Positions 29,021 through 38,987 of a DNA stretch of 64,000 nucleotides are shown here, piece by piece (the first letter of the stretch is position 1; each line of letters starts with the position of its first letter). The notes beneath the pieces are model-generated. The model was not told the origin of the DNA and did no database searches. It saw nothing but the letters and a program-made list of their open reading frames with translations. Origin of the DNA: Oscillospiraceae bacterium (GTDB taxonomy: Bacteria > Bacillota > Clostridia > Oscillospirales > QAMX01); contig SVLQ01000009.1 of the NCBI GenBank assembly GCA_015067825.1, forward strand, positions 1 to 64,000, written 5' to 3'. A program made the position numbers and the translations under genes.

Positions 29021-31021
29021 TTACTTTGCTTTCTTCAGGGCGTATTCCGCCTTGAGGTTTTGATTGGTGCGGGAGATCAGCCAGACGATGATGGCGGCGA
29101 ACGCGGCGATTGCGATCAGACCCGGGACGAAGCCGGCGCCGAGCTTGCCTTCGGTGATGAGCGTGCCGATCTGGAAGACGCCAAAGCCGACGGTGAAGCC
29201 GACGGCCAGCTGGAGGCCGATGCCGCCCCAGAGCCACTTGCTGCTCTTCATCTCGGCGTTCATGGCGCCGATGGCCGCGAAGCACGGCGGGGAGTAGAGG
29301 TTGAAGAAGAGGTAGGCGAGTGCGGCGACCTTGGTGATCGCCATGATGCCGGCGGCATCCGCGCCCGCACCTTCGAGGAGCGCCAGCTCTTCGGTGTCGA
29401 TCAGGTTTTCAAGGCCGACAAAGCAGACGGCCAGCGTGCCGACGACGTTTTCCTTGGCGATGAAGCCGGTGACGGCCGCGGCGGCCATCTGCCAGCTGAC
29501 GACGCCGATGACCGGCACGAGCAGGTAGGCAAACGGACGGGCGATCGACGCGAGGATCGAGGTATCCGCGCTTTCGGCGACGGCAAAGCTCCAGTTGAAG
29601 CTCTGCATGATCTGAACGGCGGTGTTGCAGAGGAGGATGATGGTCGCGGCCTTGACGATATAGGCCCAGCCGCGGCTGCACATCGATTTGAACGCACCCC
29701 ACAGGGAGGGGAACTTGTATTCCGGCAGCTCGATGATGAAGTACGATTTTCTCGCCTTGTAGCCGGCGATCTTGTTGACGAGCAGGGCGCAGAGGAAGAT
29801 GAGCAGAATACCGGCGAGGTAGGCGACCGTGCTCACCCAGCCGGCGTTGTCGAAGAACGCGCCGGCAAAGAGCGAGATGACCGGGATCTTCGCGCCGCAG
29901 GGCATGAAGGGCGAGATCATCGCGGTGGCGCGGCGTTCGCGTTCGTTGCGGATCGTACGGGAGGCCATGATGCCCGGAACGGCGCAGCCGATGGTGATGA
30001 CGAAGGGGATGACGGATTTGCCCGAGAGACCGACTTTTTTGAAGATCGGGTCGAGGACAACGGCCACGCGCGACATATAGCCGCAGTCTTCCAGAATCGC
30101 GATCAGGAAGTACATGACCATAACGAGAGGCAGGAAACCAATAACGGCGATCGCGCCGCCGATCACGCCGTCAACGAGCAGTGCCGTCAAGAGCGGGCTG
30201 GCGTTTTCGAGCAAGCCGCCGACCCAACCCTGGAAGCTTTCCATCCAGCCGACGAGCAGATCGGCGATCGGCGTACCGACCCAAACCTGCGAGATCTGGA
30301 ACACGAGGAACATCACGACCGCAAAGATCGGGATGCCGAGCCATTTGTTGGTTAGAACGGCGTCGATCTTGTCGCCGACGTTTTTGTCTTTGGTGAGGAC
30401 CTTACGGGTCTCGACCTCCTTAACGATCGCGTTGACGAAGGCGAAACGCTTGCGGTCGGCCTCGACGACGGCCTTTTTATCGGTCAGGTCGACGTCGCCC
30501 TGCGAGTAGGGTGCCATTTGTGCTTTGCCGACGGCAGCCGCGGCGGCATCGACAACGGCCTTCAGACCGTCCGAAGAGGTCGAAACTGTGTTGACGACGG
30601 GGCAGCCGAGCTTCTGGGCAAGCAGAGCCGCGTCGATCACGGTCTCTTTCTTGGCGTTGATGTCGCTCTTGTTCAGCGCGACCACGACCGGAACGCCCAG
30701 TTCCAAAAGCTGCGTGGTAAAGAAGAGGCTTCGGCTCAGGTTCGTCGCGTCGACGATGTTGATGATGACGTCGGGATTTTCCTTCTTAACGTAGGAACTC
30801 GTGATGCTCTCCTCCGAAGTGAAGGGCGACATCGAGTAGGCGCCGGGCAGGTCGACGGCAATCAGCTCTTCCGAACCGGAGCAGTAGGCCTTTTTGATGG
30901 CGTGTTCTTTTTTGTCCACGGTAACGCCGGCCCAGTTGCCGACCTTTTCATTGCGGCCGGTGAGCGCGTTGTACATCGTGGTTTTACCGGAGTTGGGGTT
31001 GCCGGTGAGCGCGATTCTCAT
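29021..31021 (-). CDS. feoB: Ferrous iron transport protein B
   Basis: MRIALTGNPNSGKTTMYNALTGRNEKVGNWAGVTVDKKE; Gate/TM region. Confidence 0.97.
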   Translation of the reverse strand: MRIALTGNPNSGKTTMYNALTGRNEKVGNWAGVTVDKKEHAIKKAYCSGSEELIAVDLPGAYSMSPFTSEESITSSYVKKENPDVIINIVDATNLSRSLFFTTQLLELGVPVVVALNKSDINAKKETVIDAALLAQKLGCPVVNTVSTSSDGLKAVVDAAAAAVGKAQMAPYSQGDVDLTDKKAVVEADRKRFAFVNAIVKEVETRKVLTKDKNVGDKIDAVLTNKWLGIPIFAVVMFLVFQISQVWVGTPIADLLVGWMESFQGWVGGLLENASPLLTALLVDGVIGGAIAVIGFLPLVMVMYFLIAILEDCGYMSRVAVVLDPIFKKVGLSGKSVIPFVITIGCAVPGIMASRTIRNERERRATAMISPFMPCGAKIPVISLFAGAFFDNAGWVSTVAYLAGILLIFLCALLVNKIAGYKARKSYFIIELPEYKFPSLWGAFKSMCSRGWAYIVKAATIILLCNTAVQIMQSFNWSFAVAESADTSILASIARPFAYLLVPVIGVVSWQMAAAAVTGFIAKENVVGTLAVCFVGLENLIDTEELALLEGAGADAAGIMAITKVAALAYLFFNLYSPPCFAAIGAMNAEMKSSKWLWGGIGLQLAVGFTVGFGVFQIGTLITEGKLGAGFVPGLIAIAAFAAIIVWLISRTNQNLKAEYALKKAK

Positions 31022-31207
31022 GGGGAAGCCTCCTTAAAAGTTTCGATTTGAAAACTGCGGTTTTCAAATCGTAAAGATTTCGCGCACTGATCCCCGCAGA
31101 CGAAATCTTCCGATCTCATCTGCTCCTTTCGGTGCGCGGACGATCTTACGATCGTCTCTGTGGTTATCGGGGGTGTGCCGATGATGCACGGTTTCGGGAA
31201 TTTTGAG

Positions 31208-31225
31208 AGTTAGTAAGAACTAACT
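31208..31225. promoter_or_regulatory. GTTAG-N6-CTAAC palindrome, operator-like, between feoA and feoB
   Basis: AGTTAGT-AAGA-ACTAACT. Confidence 0.7.
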
Positions 31226-31279
31226 TGCGGGAGAAAAAATCGGCGATCCGAAAAACGGATCAGCCGGGATGCGCGGAGA

Positions 31280-31492
31280 TCAGATCAGGATCGCGGCGGC
31301 GAGCTGGTTGTCGATGTTGTAGCGGCCGTCTTTGATCGAAACCACGCAGCTGTGCTTCTTGCGCGAAACAACGGTGATCGGTTCGCCGCTGTAGCAGCCG
31401 AGTGAAAACAGGAATGCGTCCATCTCTTCGTCATCGGTTTCGATGCCGGTGATGATGTATTCCTTTCCTTCTTCTGCCTGCGTCAAGTTCAT
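31280..31492 (-). CDS. feoA: Ferrous iron transport protein A
   Basis: Small SH3-like protein immediately upstream of feoB. Confidence 0.85.
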   Translation of the reverse strand: MNLTQAEEGKEYIITGIETDDEEMDAFLFSLGCYSGEPITVVSRKKHSCVVSIKDGRYNIDNQLAAAILI

Positions 31493-31519
31493 GGGGGAGC
31501 CTTCTTTCTGCGTGGTCGG

Positions 31520-31537
31520 AGTTAGAACACTCTAACT
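31520..31537. promoter_or_regulatory. GTTAG-N6-CTAAC palindrome, operator-like, upstream of feoA
   Basis: AGTTAGA-ACAC-TCTAACT. Confidence 0.75.
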
Positions 31538-31551
31538 GATTACCCATATAT

Positions 31552-31567
31552 GTTAGCACAGGCTAAC
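31552..31567. promoter_or_regulatory. GTTAG-N6-CTAAC palindrome inside the feoA promoter spacer
   Basis: GTTAGC-ACAG-GCTAAC; minus-strand TTGACA (31573-31578) and TAACAT (31550-31555) 17 bp apart. Confidence 0.75.
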
Positions 31568-31717
31568 CGATTTGTCAAGAAAAAACTTTGATTTTTTTGC
31601 CCGTCGCCGCATTTTTGGAAAAATCGACAAAATCCGCTTGAAAATCAGCCCCTCTCTATGATATAATATAACGAGAGCAGTTTATCTACAAAAGTATCAA
31701 AAAAGAAAGCCGGTGAG

Positions 31718-32083
31718 TTGGTGAAGATCCAGGAATCTGCGGAAAATTATCTCGAAACGATTTTGATTTTGAAAAAACGCAACGGATTTGTGCGTTCGGT
31801 TGATATCGCCAACGAGCTGGAGTATTCCAAGCCGAGCGTTTCGGTGGCGATGAAAAACCTGCGCGAAAACGGCTGCATCGAAACGGCTGCCGACGGCGCG
31901 ATCACCCTGACGGAAAAAGGGCAGCAGATCGCCGAAAAAATGTACGAACGCCATACACTGCTGGCCAATTGGCTCGTGTCGATCGGTGTTCCCGCCGACG
32001 TTGCCGCCGAGGATGCCTGCCGCATCGAGCACGTCATCAGCGCCGAGAGCTTTGAGGCGATCAAGCGCCACGCAAATCAATAG
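31718..32083 (+). CDS. DtxR/MntR-family metal-dependent transcriptional regulator
   Basis: SAENYLETILILKKRNGFVRSVDIANELEYSKPSVSVAMKNL...EEDACRIEHVIS; divergent to feoAB. Confidence 0.9.
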   Translation: MVKIQESAENYLETILILKKRNGFVRSVDIANELEYSKPSVSVAMKNLRENGCIETAADGAITLTEKGQQIAEKMYERHTLLANWLVSIGVPADVAAEDACRIEHVISAESFEAIKRHANQ

Positions 32084-32328
32084 AAGAGTATGAACCCGAC
32101 CTGTGGACGATATTCGCATGTCGGGTTTTGTTTTTGTGTATTTGATATTTATGCAAGAAAAATATTGACAATGTTTTTTAAGTATACTAAAATAAAACTA
32201 CAATGAATCAAAAAACAATCTAATACAAAAAATATGTACCAGTATTTTTGCTACCACATTGACAACGGACGTTCTCTTTATCATTATCCCAGATCGTAAT
32301 TTCTTGTGTTGCGACGAATAAGGAGCGT

Positions 32329-32991
32329 ATGATTATGCGAAAACGTTGGAATATCGTATTTTTATTATTGTTGTCGGTATCCGTACTTGCTTCTTGCAGA
32401 CAATGGTCAGACGATGTTGACCGTAGCGCACAGCTTTGGTATTACGGTAATACTCCACGGCAAGACATCTTCGATGAAAATTATCGGATTGACTATGAAT
32501 TTGTAACAGGGGAAAAACCTTCTGCCGTTCGAATGAGGGTCTTTGAAAAACTTGATTTTGAACAAAATTATGACAAAATCGAAGTGATACTGGGACAGGA
32601 ACGTTACCCGCGTGATTTCGAAACGATCACCGCTACGGTGACGAACCATAATCTCGGAAAATCGTTTTACGTGTACGACGGTATGTTCATCGAAAAATCG
32701 ATGGACGGGGAGTGGGTACACGTAACGGTGGGCAGAGAGACTGTGATCAGCGATTGGTGGTTGGCCGGCTACGATGCCTATGTCGATCCAACGACTCACA
32801 AGCCGGATCCGGAACGGGAACTTCCCGACGGGTACGCTGTTCCGAACTCCATCGAACTTGTCGTAGACCGTTGGAAAATTGTTGAACCCGGGCAATACCG
32901 TGCCGTTGTTTACGCCGGCAAGGAGGTCTTTTATCTTCCGTTTGAAATCTACAGCCTCTATGACCAAACCACAGCCGCAACCTCCCAATAA
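32329..32991 (+). CDS. Hypothetical lipoprotein
   Basis: Lipobox SVLASC after hydrophobic signal. Confidence 0.65.
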   Translation: MIMRKRWNIVFLLLLSVSVLASCRQWSDDVDRSAQLWYYGNTPRQDIFDENYRIDYEFVTGEKPSAVRMRVFEKLDFEQNYDKIEVILGQERYPRDFETITATVTNHNLGKSFYVYDGMFIEKSMDGEWVHVTVGRETVISDWWLAGYDAYVDPTTHKPDPERELPDGYAVPNSIELVVDRWKIVEPGQYRAVVYAGKEVFYLPFEIYSLYDQTTAATSQ

Positions 32992-33033
32992 CTCAAATCG
33001 CCCCGACGAAAGCGTTTCGTCGGGGCGATTTTC

Positions 33034-34287
33034 TTATGCGTATTCTTCTTCCATGAGTTCCACGGCAGCCTTGGCAGTGTCGGTGAGGGTCTGGGGATTG
33101 CAGTTGACTGTGCTGACGTCCTTGAAGATAAATTCGAGGTTTACGCTATTGCGTTTGGCGGCGGCGATCTTGGCGCGCAGATCGGCGCGAACGGCGTCGA
33201 GGTCGAAGGTCTTGGCGGCGAAGAACGCGGGATTCGGCTTAGCCGACATCACGAGGTCTTTCGGGATGCGCTCGGCGAAGGCGTCGGCGTTGCTCCACGG
33301 CGAGCACGAGATCTTGCGCACGTTCGGTAACTTTAAAATGCGGTCCATGCGGTCGTCGAGACGGTCGCAGCAGCCGTAGTAGATGTGCTTGAAGCGCGGG
33401 AACAGCCGCTTCATGTAGGCGACCTCAAATTCTTCGGTCACGTCGGGCGAGACCGAAGTGAAGAGCTGTGCGAGCCCAAAGCCCCAGGCCTCGCTCGCCG
33501 CTCCGCCGATCTGCCCGTCTTTGCAGACGTTTCCGCTGCGGGCGTCGTCGGGGAGGAAGGTGTGGGAGCAGTGGCAGTAGGGGTCGTAGAGGTTGGCGGC
33601 CTTGGCGGCATCGATCTCGTCGATCAGCGAGAGCGTGGCCTCGGTAAAGCGCTCCATCATCGCGTGCAAGAGGTCGGGATCGTCGTACAGCGCGATGTAA
33701 ACGTTCGTCACGCCCATGCGCTCGGCGATGTAGTCCCAAATGCCCATGTGCAGCGTGATGCCTTCAAAGCGCCAGCCGATGATGCCGTCGAAGAGCTCGT
33801 CGGCCTCGGCGGTGATGCGCGCCTGCTGCTCGCGGTCGTAAATTAAGTGCGGAGTCTGGATCTTTTCCACGTCTTCAAGCGTGTTGAACAGACATTCAAA
33901 CGACTGCGCACGCACGGCGTTTTCGTTTTCGCCGGAGAAATGCACGGCGCGGTCGATGCCGTAGCCGGAGGAACGCGCCGGCGAGGGCAGCAGCAGATAC
34001 GGCGGCAGCACCATATCGGCCGGGAAGTGCTCCCATTGATAGAGCTTGTGGCGCAGCAGATGCTCAAACCAGCTCCAGTAAGGGTTGGCGACCGTGCCGC
34101 CCAGCGCGCCGAGCGGGTCGATCTCGTTCCACGGAAGCTGATCGAGAAGCACCATCGGGCGCATCATGTGTCCGGTGTTCAGGGCTTCCCAAAGCTTGGC
34201 TTTTTCGGCGTGGATGGGGAGGGCGGCGTAGTTTGCGTAGCGCAGCGCGAGCTCGCGCAGAGTGGCTTTTTCGTTGGCAGTCAGCAT
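33034..34287 (-). CDS. Uroporphyrinogen decarboxylase (URO-D)/MtaA-like family protein
   Basis: YIYYGCCDRLDDRMDRILKLPNVRKISCSPWSNADAFAERIPKDLVMSAKPNPA. Confidence 0.65.
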   Translation of the reverse strand: MLTANEKATLRELALRYANYAALPIHAEKAKLWEALNTGHMMRPMVLLDQLPWNEIDPLGALGGTVANPYWSWFEHLLRHKLYQWEHFPADMVLPPYLLLPSPARSSGYGIDRAVHFSGENENAVRAQSFECLFNTLEDVEKIQTPHLIYDREQQARITAEADELFDGIIGWRFEGITLHMGIWDYIAERMGVTNVYIALYDDPDLLHAMMERFTEATLSLIDEIDAAKAANLYDPYCHCSHTFLPDDARSGNVCKDGQIGGAASEAWGFGLAQLFTSVSPDVTEEFEVAYMKRLFPRFKHIYYGCCDRLDDRMDRILKLPNVRKISCSPWSNADAFAERIPKDLVMSAKPNPAFFAAKTFDLDAVRADLRAKIAAAKRNSVNLEFIFKDVSTVNCNPQTLTDTAKAAVELMEEEYA

Positions 34288-34474
34288 AGTCTGTCCTCCG
34301 TCCGGTCATCTTTGCGGATATTATAGCATACCGTCGGTATCGGTGCAACTCCTTTTGCGCAGTTTTGAAAAAAGTGTTTTCGGGGTTCAAAAAAAGTGTT
34401 GCGCGCGGCGGAAAAATCTGCTATACTGGTGGCAAAAGTACCGCCGCTTTTGCGGAAGAAAGAGAGGCCCGCCC

Positions 34475-35701
34475 ATGAACAAACGCCTGGATCGTTCGAA
34501 ACTGAAGATCGGTGTCTACCACCTCCAGCCCTACGCGCGCACGGAAGCACATATCAAAGATCTTGCCGCCTGCGGTATCGATTTCGTCATCTGTCTCAAC
34601 GATGACCGCGCCGCGCTCGACCTGTTTGAAAAATACGGTGTGGGCGCGATCGTCTCCGGCATCGTTCCCGGTTGGTGGGGCGGCGACGGCGACAACGCCG
34701 GCAAGTTCGCCGAAACCCATCCGCTGGAAAAATACGTCGCGGCGGCGGAGAAATTCGTCGACCATCCGGCGATCTGGGGCATCGACTGCGGCGACGAGCC
34801 CTCTGCCCTCGATTTCCCGCACTACGGCAAGGTGATGGATCTGGTCGAACGCAAATTCGAAAACCAGTTTGCCTACCTGAATCTCTACCCGAACTACGCA
34901 TCCGTCGCCCAAAATAACGCGATCCAAACCGTCAACCAGCTTGGCACGACGACTTATGCCGAGCATATCGCCGAGTACTGTAAAAACGTCCCCGTCGACT
35001 ATATCTGCTACGATTTCTACCTCTATTCGATCAACGTCACCAAAGCCTACGAGAATCTGCGCGTGGTCGCCGATGCCTGCCTGAAAACGGGGCGCGACAT
35101 GTGGATCGTCCTGCAGGTCAACTCCAGCCGAGAAGAAGAGTGGATCAGCGAGGATGGTCTGCGCTTCCAGGCCTATACGGCGATGGCGTTCGGCGCGCAG
35201 AACATCACCTGGGCCTGCTACACCGCCGGCTGGTGGCACAATCAGGTGCTCGATAAGAACGGCGAAAAGACCGAGCAGTACGAAAAGCTGAAGAAGGTCA
35301 ACGCCGAGATCAAAACGATCTCGGAAGAATACATGAAGTTCCGCCGCGTTTCCTCGCATTTCGTCGGCTTTGCCGGTACGAAATGGCTGGAAGCGGTCGA
35401 ACAGGAGCCGATCGATGCGCTTTCCACGGGCGTGTTCCAAAACGTGCGCGCCGAGGGCGGCGAGCCGATCGTCGTCGGCCAAATGGTCTCACGCACCGGC
35501 GACGGCCGCTATGCGCTGATGATCTGCGCGGCCGACGATCCGTACGAAAAAGCGCCGAAAACCTACCGCATTCTCTTGGAAGCCGACCGCACGGTCAAGG
35601 CGATCGGCGGCAGCGGCGAGATCGGTATCGAAACCCTCGCCGACGGCACCAAAGCCGTCACGGTGCGTTCCAACGCCGGTGTCTTACTCATCGCAGAATA
35701 A
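34475..35701 (+). CDS. Glycoside hydrolase-like TIM-barrel protein
   Basis: HPAIWGIDCGDEPSA, YDFYLYS, AFGAQNITWACYTAGWW; ATG 34475. Confidence 0.55.
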   Translation: MNKRLDRSKLKIGVYHLQPYARTEAHIKDLAACGIDFVICLNDDRAALDLFEKYGVGAIVSGIVPGWWGGDGDNAGKFAETHPLEKYVAAAEKFVDHPAIWGIDCGDEPSALDFPHYGKVMDLVERKFENQFAYLNLYPNYASVAQNNAIQTVNQLGTTTYAEHIAEYCKNVPVDYICYDFYLYSINVTKAYENLRVVADACLKTGRDMWIVLQVNSSREEEWISEDGLRFQAYTAMAFGAQNITWACYTAGWWHNQVLDKNGEKTEQYEKLKKVNAEIKTISEEYMKFRRVSSHFVGFAGTKWLEAVEQEPIDALSTGVFQNVRAEGGEPIVVGQMVSRTGDGRYALMICAADDPYEKAPKTYRILLEADRTVKAIGGSGEIGIETLADGTKAVTVRSNAGVLLIAE

Positions 35702-35707
35702 AATTTA

Positions 35708-35735
35708 CGGGCGGGATGCATTCGCATCCCGCCCG
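35708..35735. repeat. 12-bp-stem hairpin CGGGCGGGATGC-ATTC-GCATCCCGCCCG
   Basis: Same stem as 35863-35890. Confidence 0.9.
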
Positions 35736-35862
35736 AGCTTTGTAAAAGTGTTGCATTGTAGGGCGGGGGCTTGCTCCCGCCGTTTTTATGTGTGGAGAAA
35801 CCTTACCGTATACGCGGAGGCCGTGGGGATTCGTAGTACGGAACCTACCGTCGCAAAAATAC

Positions 35863-35890
35863 CGGGCGGGATGCAAATGCATCCCGCCCG
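35863..35890. repeat. 12-bp-stem hairpin CGGGCGGGATGC-AAAT-GCATCCCGCCCG
   Basis: Same stem as 35708-35735, different loop. Confidence 0.9.
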
Positions 35891-35896
35891 ATCTCT

Positions 35897-37462
35897 TTAG
35901 TAAGCTTTTGCGGTGGCAAAGTTTTCTTCGCCGAATTTTTCCACGAGGCCGCTCTTTCCAAGCATGGCCGCCACTTCGTCACTTGCGTTGCAGACTGTGA
36001 TCGCCGCACCGCCCTTGACGAGTTCTTCCAGCAGCTCACCGAAGGCCTGCGCGCCGGAGATATCCATGTACGAAACGCCGCCGAGCGCGAGAACGACCGA
36101 GGTCTTGCCCGCGACCTGTTTGGCCGCGCCCGAGACCGCCGCCGTGTTTGCAAACAGGATCGCACCGGTGAAGGTGATGACCGCGCAGTTTTCGTCCGCT
36201 TCGGCATCGGAAACGGCGATCTTGATCTTCGCCAGACGCGCGATCAGCAGAACGAGCGCGACGACGATGCCGATGATGATGGCGACGGTGAGGTCGAAGA
36301 CGATGGTGGCGATCATCGTGGCGAGGAATTTCACGATCGCGCCGCCGAATTTGTGGGAGAAGATGTAGCGGATGGTGTGCCATTCGTTCATGCGCCACGC
36401 CGTGACCAGCAGAACGCCTGCGAGCGCGGAGAGCGGAATATTGGCCATGACCGGGCCGAGAGCGAGCATCGCCACGACGAGAACGATGGCGTGGATGATG
36501 CCGGTCAGACGCGTCTGCGCGCCCGATTTGATCGCAACACTCGTGCGGGCGATGGCGGCGGTCGCCGGGATGCCGCCGAAGAGCGGCGCGACGATGTTGC
36601 CGACGCCCTGCGCGATCAGTTCACGGTCGTTTCTGAGCGGAACACCCGTCATTCTGCCGGCACTCGCGCCGCACAGCAGGCTTTCCACCATGCCGAGCGC
36701 GGCGATGCTGATCGCCGGGGAGATGAGGCCGCCGAGGTCCGAGAGGTTGAGCGCGGAGAACGAGAAACGCTCGTCGAGGATCAGCGAAGAGGGGATCGCG
36801 CCGACGGTGGCCACGTCGAGCTTGGCGATCATTGCCACGGCCGTGGCGATGATGATCGAGATCAGCGAGGCGGGCACGACCGCATTCCACTTTTTGGGGA
36901 AGAAGATCATGAAGAGGATGACGGCCAGACCGATCAGAACGGTGGTGAGGTCGGGTGCGAAGCCGTCGGTGAAGTAGCTGGCGAATTTTTCGACGGCCGA
37001 AGAGCCGACGGAGGTCACGCCGAAGAAGTTATCGAGCTGACCGAGCGCAATGATCACGGCAATACCCGAGGTAAAGCCGGCGATGACCGGCATCGGGATA
37101 AACGCCGTCAGACGGCCAAGGCGGAAGATACCGGCCAAAACGAGCAGGATACCGGCCAAAATCGTCGCGGTGAACACGCCGGACATGCCGTACTGCGCCA
37201 CGAGCGACAAAAGGATCGCGGCCATCGCACCGGTGGGGCCGGAGATCTGGTAAAACGCGCCGCCCAAAGCGCCGATGATCGCGCCGCCGATGATCGCGGT
37301 GATCAGACCGGAGGCAGCCGTCGCGCCGCTGGAAACGCCGAACGCCAGCGCCAGCGGCAGTGCCACTGCCGCAACGGTCAGACCGGCCATCAGGTCTTTG
37401 GCAAATTTCGCACCGTTGTAGCCTGCAAACTCGGTTTTCAGGTCTCGCAAAAAGGTTTTCAT
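35897..37462 (-). CDS. SulP family inorganic anion transporter with STAS domain
   Basis: ISGPTGAMAAILLSL, C-terminal STAS (YMDISGAQAFGELLE). Confidence 0.93.
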   Translation of the reverse strand: MKTFLRDLKTEFAGYNGAKFAKDLMAGLTVAAVALPLALAFGVSSGATAASGLITAIIGGAIIGALGGAFYQISGPTGAMAAILLSLVAQYGMSGVFTATILAGILLVLAGIFRLGRLTAFIPMPVIAGFTSGIAVIIALGQLDNFFGVTSVGSSAVEKFASYFTDGFAPDLTTVLIGLAVILFMIFFPKKWNAVVPASLISIIIATAVAMIAKLDVATVGAIPSSLILDERFSFSALNLSDLGGLISPAISIAALGMVESLLCGASAGRMTGVPLRNDRELIAQGVGNIVAPLFGGIPATAAIARTSVAIKSGAQTRLTGIIHAIVLVVAMLALGPVMANIPLSALAGVLLVTAWRMNEWHTIRYIFSHKFGGAIVKFLATMIATIVFDLTVAIIIGIVVALVLLIARLAKIKIAVSDAEADENCAVITFTGAILFANTAAVSGAAKQVAGKTSVVLALGGVSYMDISGAQAFGELLEELVKGGAAITVCNASDEVAAMLGKSGLVEKFGEENFATAKAY

Positions 37463-37761
37463 TTGTTCCACGCTTTCTCTTTTTTCGGTGATACACCGTT
37501 TCTTTTTTTCTGCTGCGCCGCCAATTTCGGACAAAATTCCCCTTTCGGCACACCCGCATAGTATACCACAGAAAACGACGCGCTTCAATCGGAAAATCCG
37601 ACAAAAATGTGCGAAAAAATCACAGATTCGGGCAACTGAATCACAAAAGAAATGTACTACACGAATCCTTGGATTTGAAACAACGAATTGATCATTGCTT
37701 GTTTTGAAAACGTATGCTATACTAAAATCACACCGGTGATATCAATGATGGAGGTGCTTTT

Positions 37762-38928
37762 ATGCAACTGAATCTGGGACAAAAAATACGAGAACTGCGT
37801 CGGCGCGATGGGCGTACGCAGGAAACACTTGCCGATGCGATCGGTGTGACTTCACAGGCAGTTTCCCGCTGGGAAGCGGGCGGCGGTTATCCCGATATGG
37901 AAATGATCCCGTCCATTGCAAATTATTTCGGAGTTTCGATCGATGAGTTGTTCGGATACGACAATGAGCGATCCAAAAAAGTTGACGCATTGGTGGCAAA
38001 AATCGAAGCGATGAATGCCAAGAATAACGGTGAAGATGTCAATATCGAGGAATGCATTGCTCTTGCAAGGGAAGCGATGGTTGAATTTCCCGGTAACGAA
38101 AGAATCATGCTGAGTTTGGCGTCGGTGCTGTACAATGCGGGGTACGTCCGCTTCGGCGAATACCATCTGTTGGATGAAGATGGCTACAGCATTTACGATA
38201 CGGCGCGTCACCGCGGCTATGCGGAGTGGAAGGAGGCAATCGCGCTGTATGAAAAGCTTCTGAAAACGCTGGAAGACGGCAAAGCTCGTCACCGGGCAAT
38301 CCGTGAACTCATGCAACTGTATCTGAACACCGGCGAGCACGACAGAGCCAATGCGTTGATCGAGACGGTGCCGGATCTCTACGGTTCCAGAGAATTTCTG
38401 AAACTGAATGCGACGGATGGCAAACAGCACGCGAAAGCAAATGGAGAGGCTTTGTTGAAAATGGTGAGAGCTTGCTCGGGACTCATGGTGAGTGGCGTGA
38501 TCGTAAACGGTAAGAATTTGTCGCCTGCCGAAAAGGTACAGAGCTTGCGCGATGCGATTGCAATTTTCGATCATGTTTGCACGGACGGAAATTGCGGCCT
38601 GCACCATGCGTATATTGCAAGAGTGTATACACTGCTGTCGCTGTATCTTTGGTTGGATGGCAGAAAAGATGAAGCGTTTGCGGCGTTGGCTTGTGCGCGA
38701 GGGCAGATGCAACAGCTCGAAGCGCACCACACAAAAGAAACCTGTCGCTATACCGCCCCGTTGGTGCGGTTGGTTTCCCAAAAGGTATGCGGCGACATCG
38801 TTGTCGAAACGTCGAGCATGAGCTTGGCAGAGGATTGGCCGTGGTGGTCTGTCCCGGAAGACACGGATGTCCGCGACGAGATCCAAGCTGACCCACGCTG
38901 GGAAATGTGGAAGGAAACCCTGAAATAG
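37762..38928 (+). CDS. XRE-family HTH transcriptional regulator with TPR-like C-terminus
   Basis: LGQKIRELRRRDGRTQETLADAIGVTSQAVSRWEAGGGYPDMEMIPSIANYFGVSIDELFG. Confidence 0.88.
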   Translation: MQLNLGQKIRELRRRDGRTQETLADAIGVTSQAVSRWEAGGGYPDMEMIPSIANYFGVSIDELFGYDNERSKKVDALVAKIEAMNAKNNGEDVNIEECIALAREAMVEFPGNERIMLSLASVLYNAGYVRFGEYHLLDEDGYSIYDTARHRGYAEWKEAIALYEKLLKTLEDGKARHRAIRELMQLYLNTGEHDRANALIETVPDLYGSREFLKLNATDGKQHAKANGEALLKMVRACSGLMVSGVIVNGKNLSPAEKVQSLRDAIAIFDHVCTDGNCGLHHAYIARVYTLLSLYLWLDGRKDEAFAALACARGQMQQLEAHHTKETCRYTAPLVRLVSQKVCGDIVVETSSMSLAEDWPWWSVPEDTDVRDEIQADPRWEMWKETLK

Positions 38929-38938
38929 TAAAACGCCT

Positions 38939-38983
38939 CACGCTATTTGGCAGAACCAGTCAAATAGCGTGGGGCATTTTTGC
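38939..38983. terminator. Bidirectional terminator
   Basis: CACGCTATTTG...CAAATAGCGTG. Confidence 0.75.
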
Positions 38984-38987
38984 AAGT

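Noticed and set aside
28835-30355. 506-aa plus-strand ORF opposite feoB
   Set aside because: Antisense shadow; charged low-complexity translation.
36353-37561. 402-aa plus-strand ORF opposite the SulP gene
   Set aside because: Antisense shadow; Asp/Arg/Gly/His-rich translation typical of GC-rich reverse frames.
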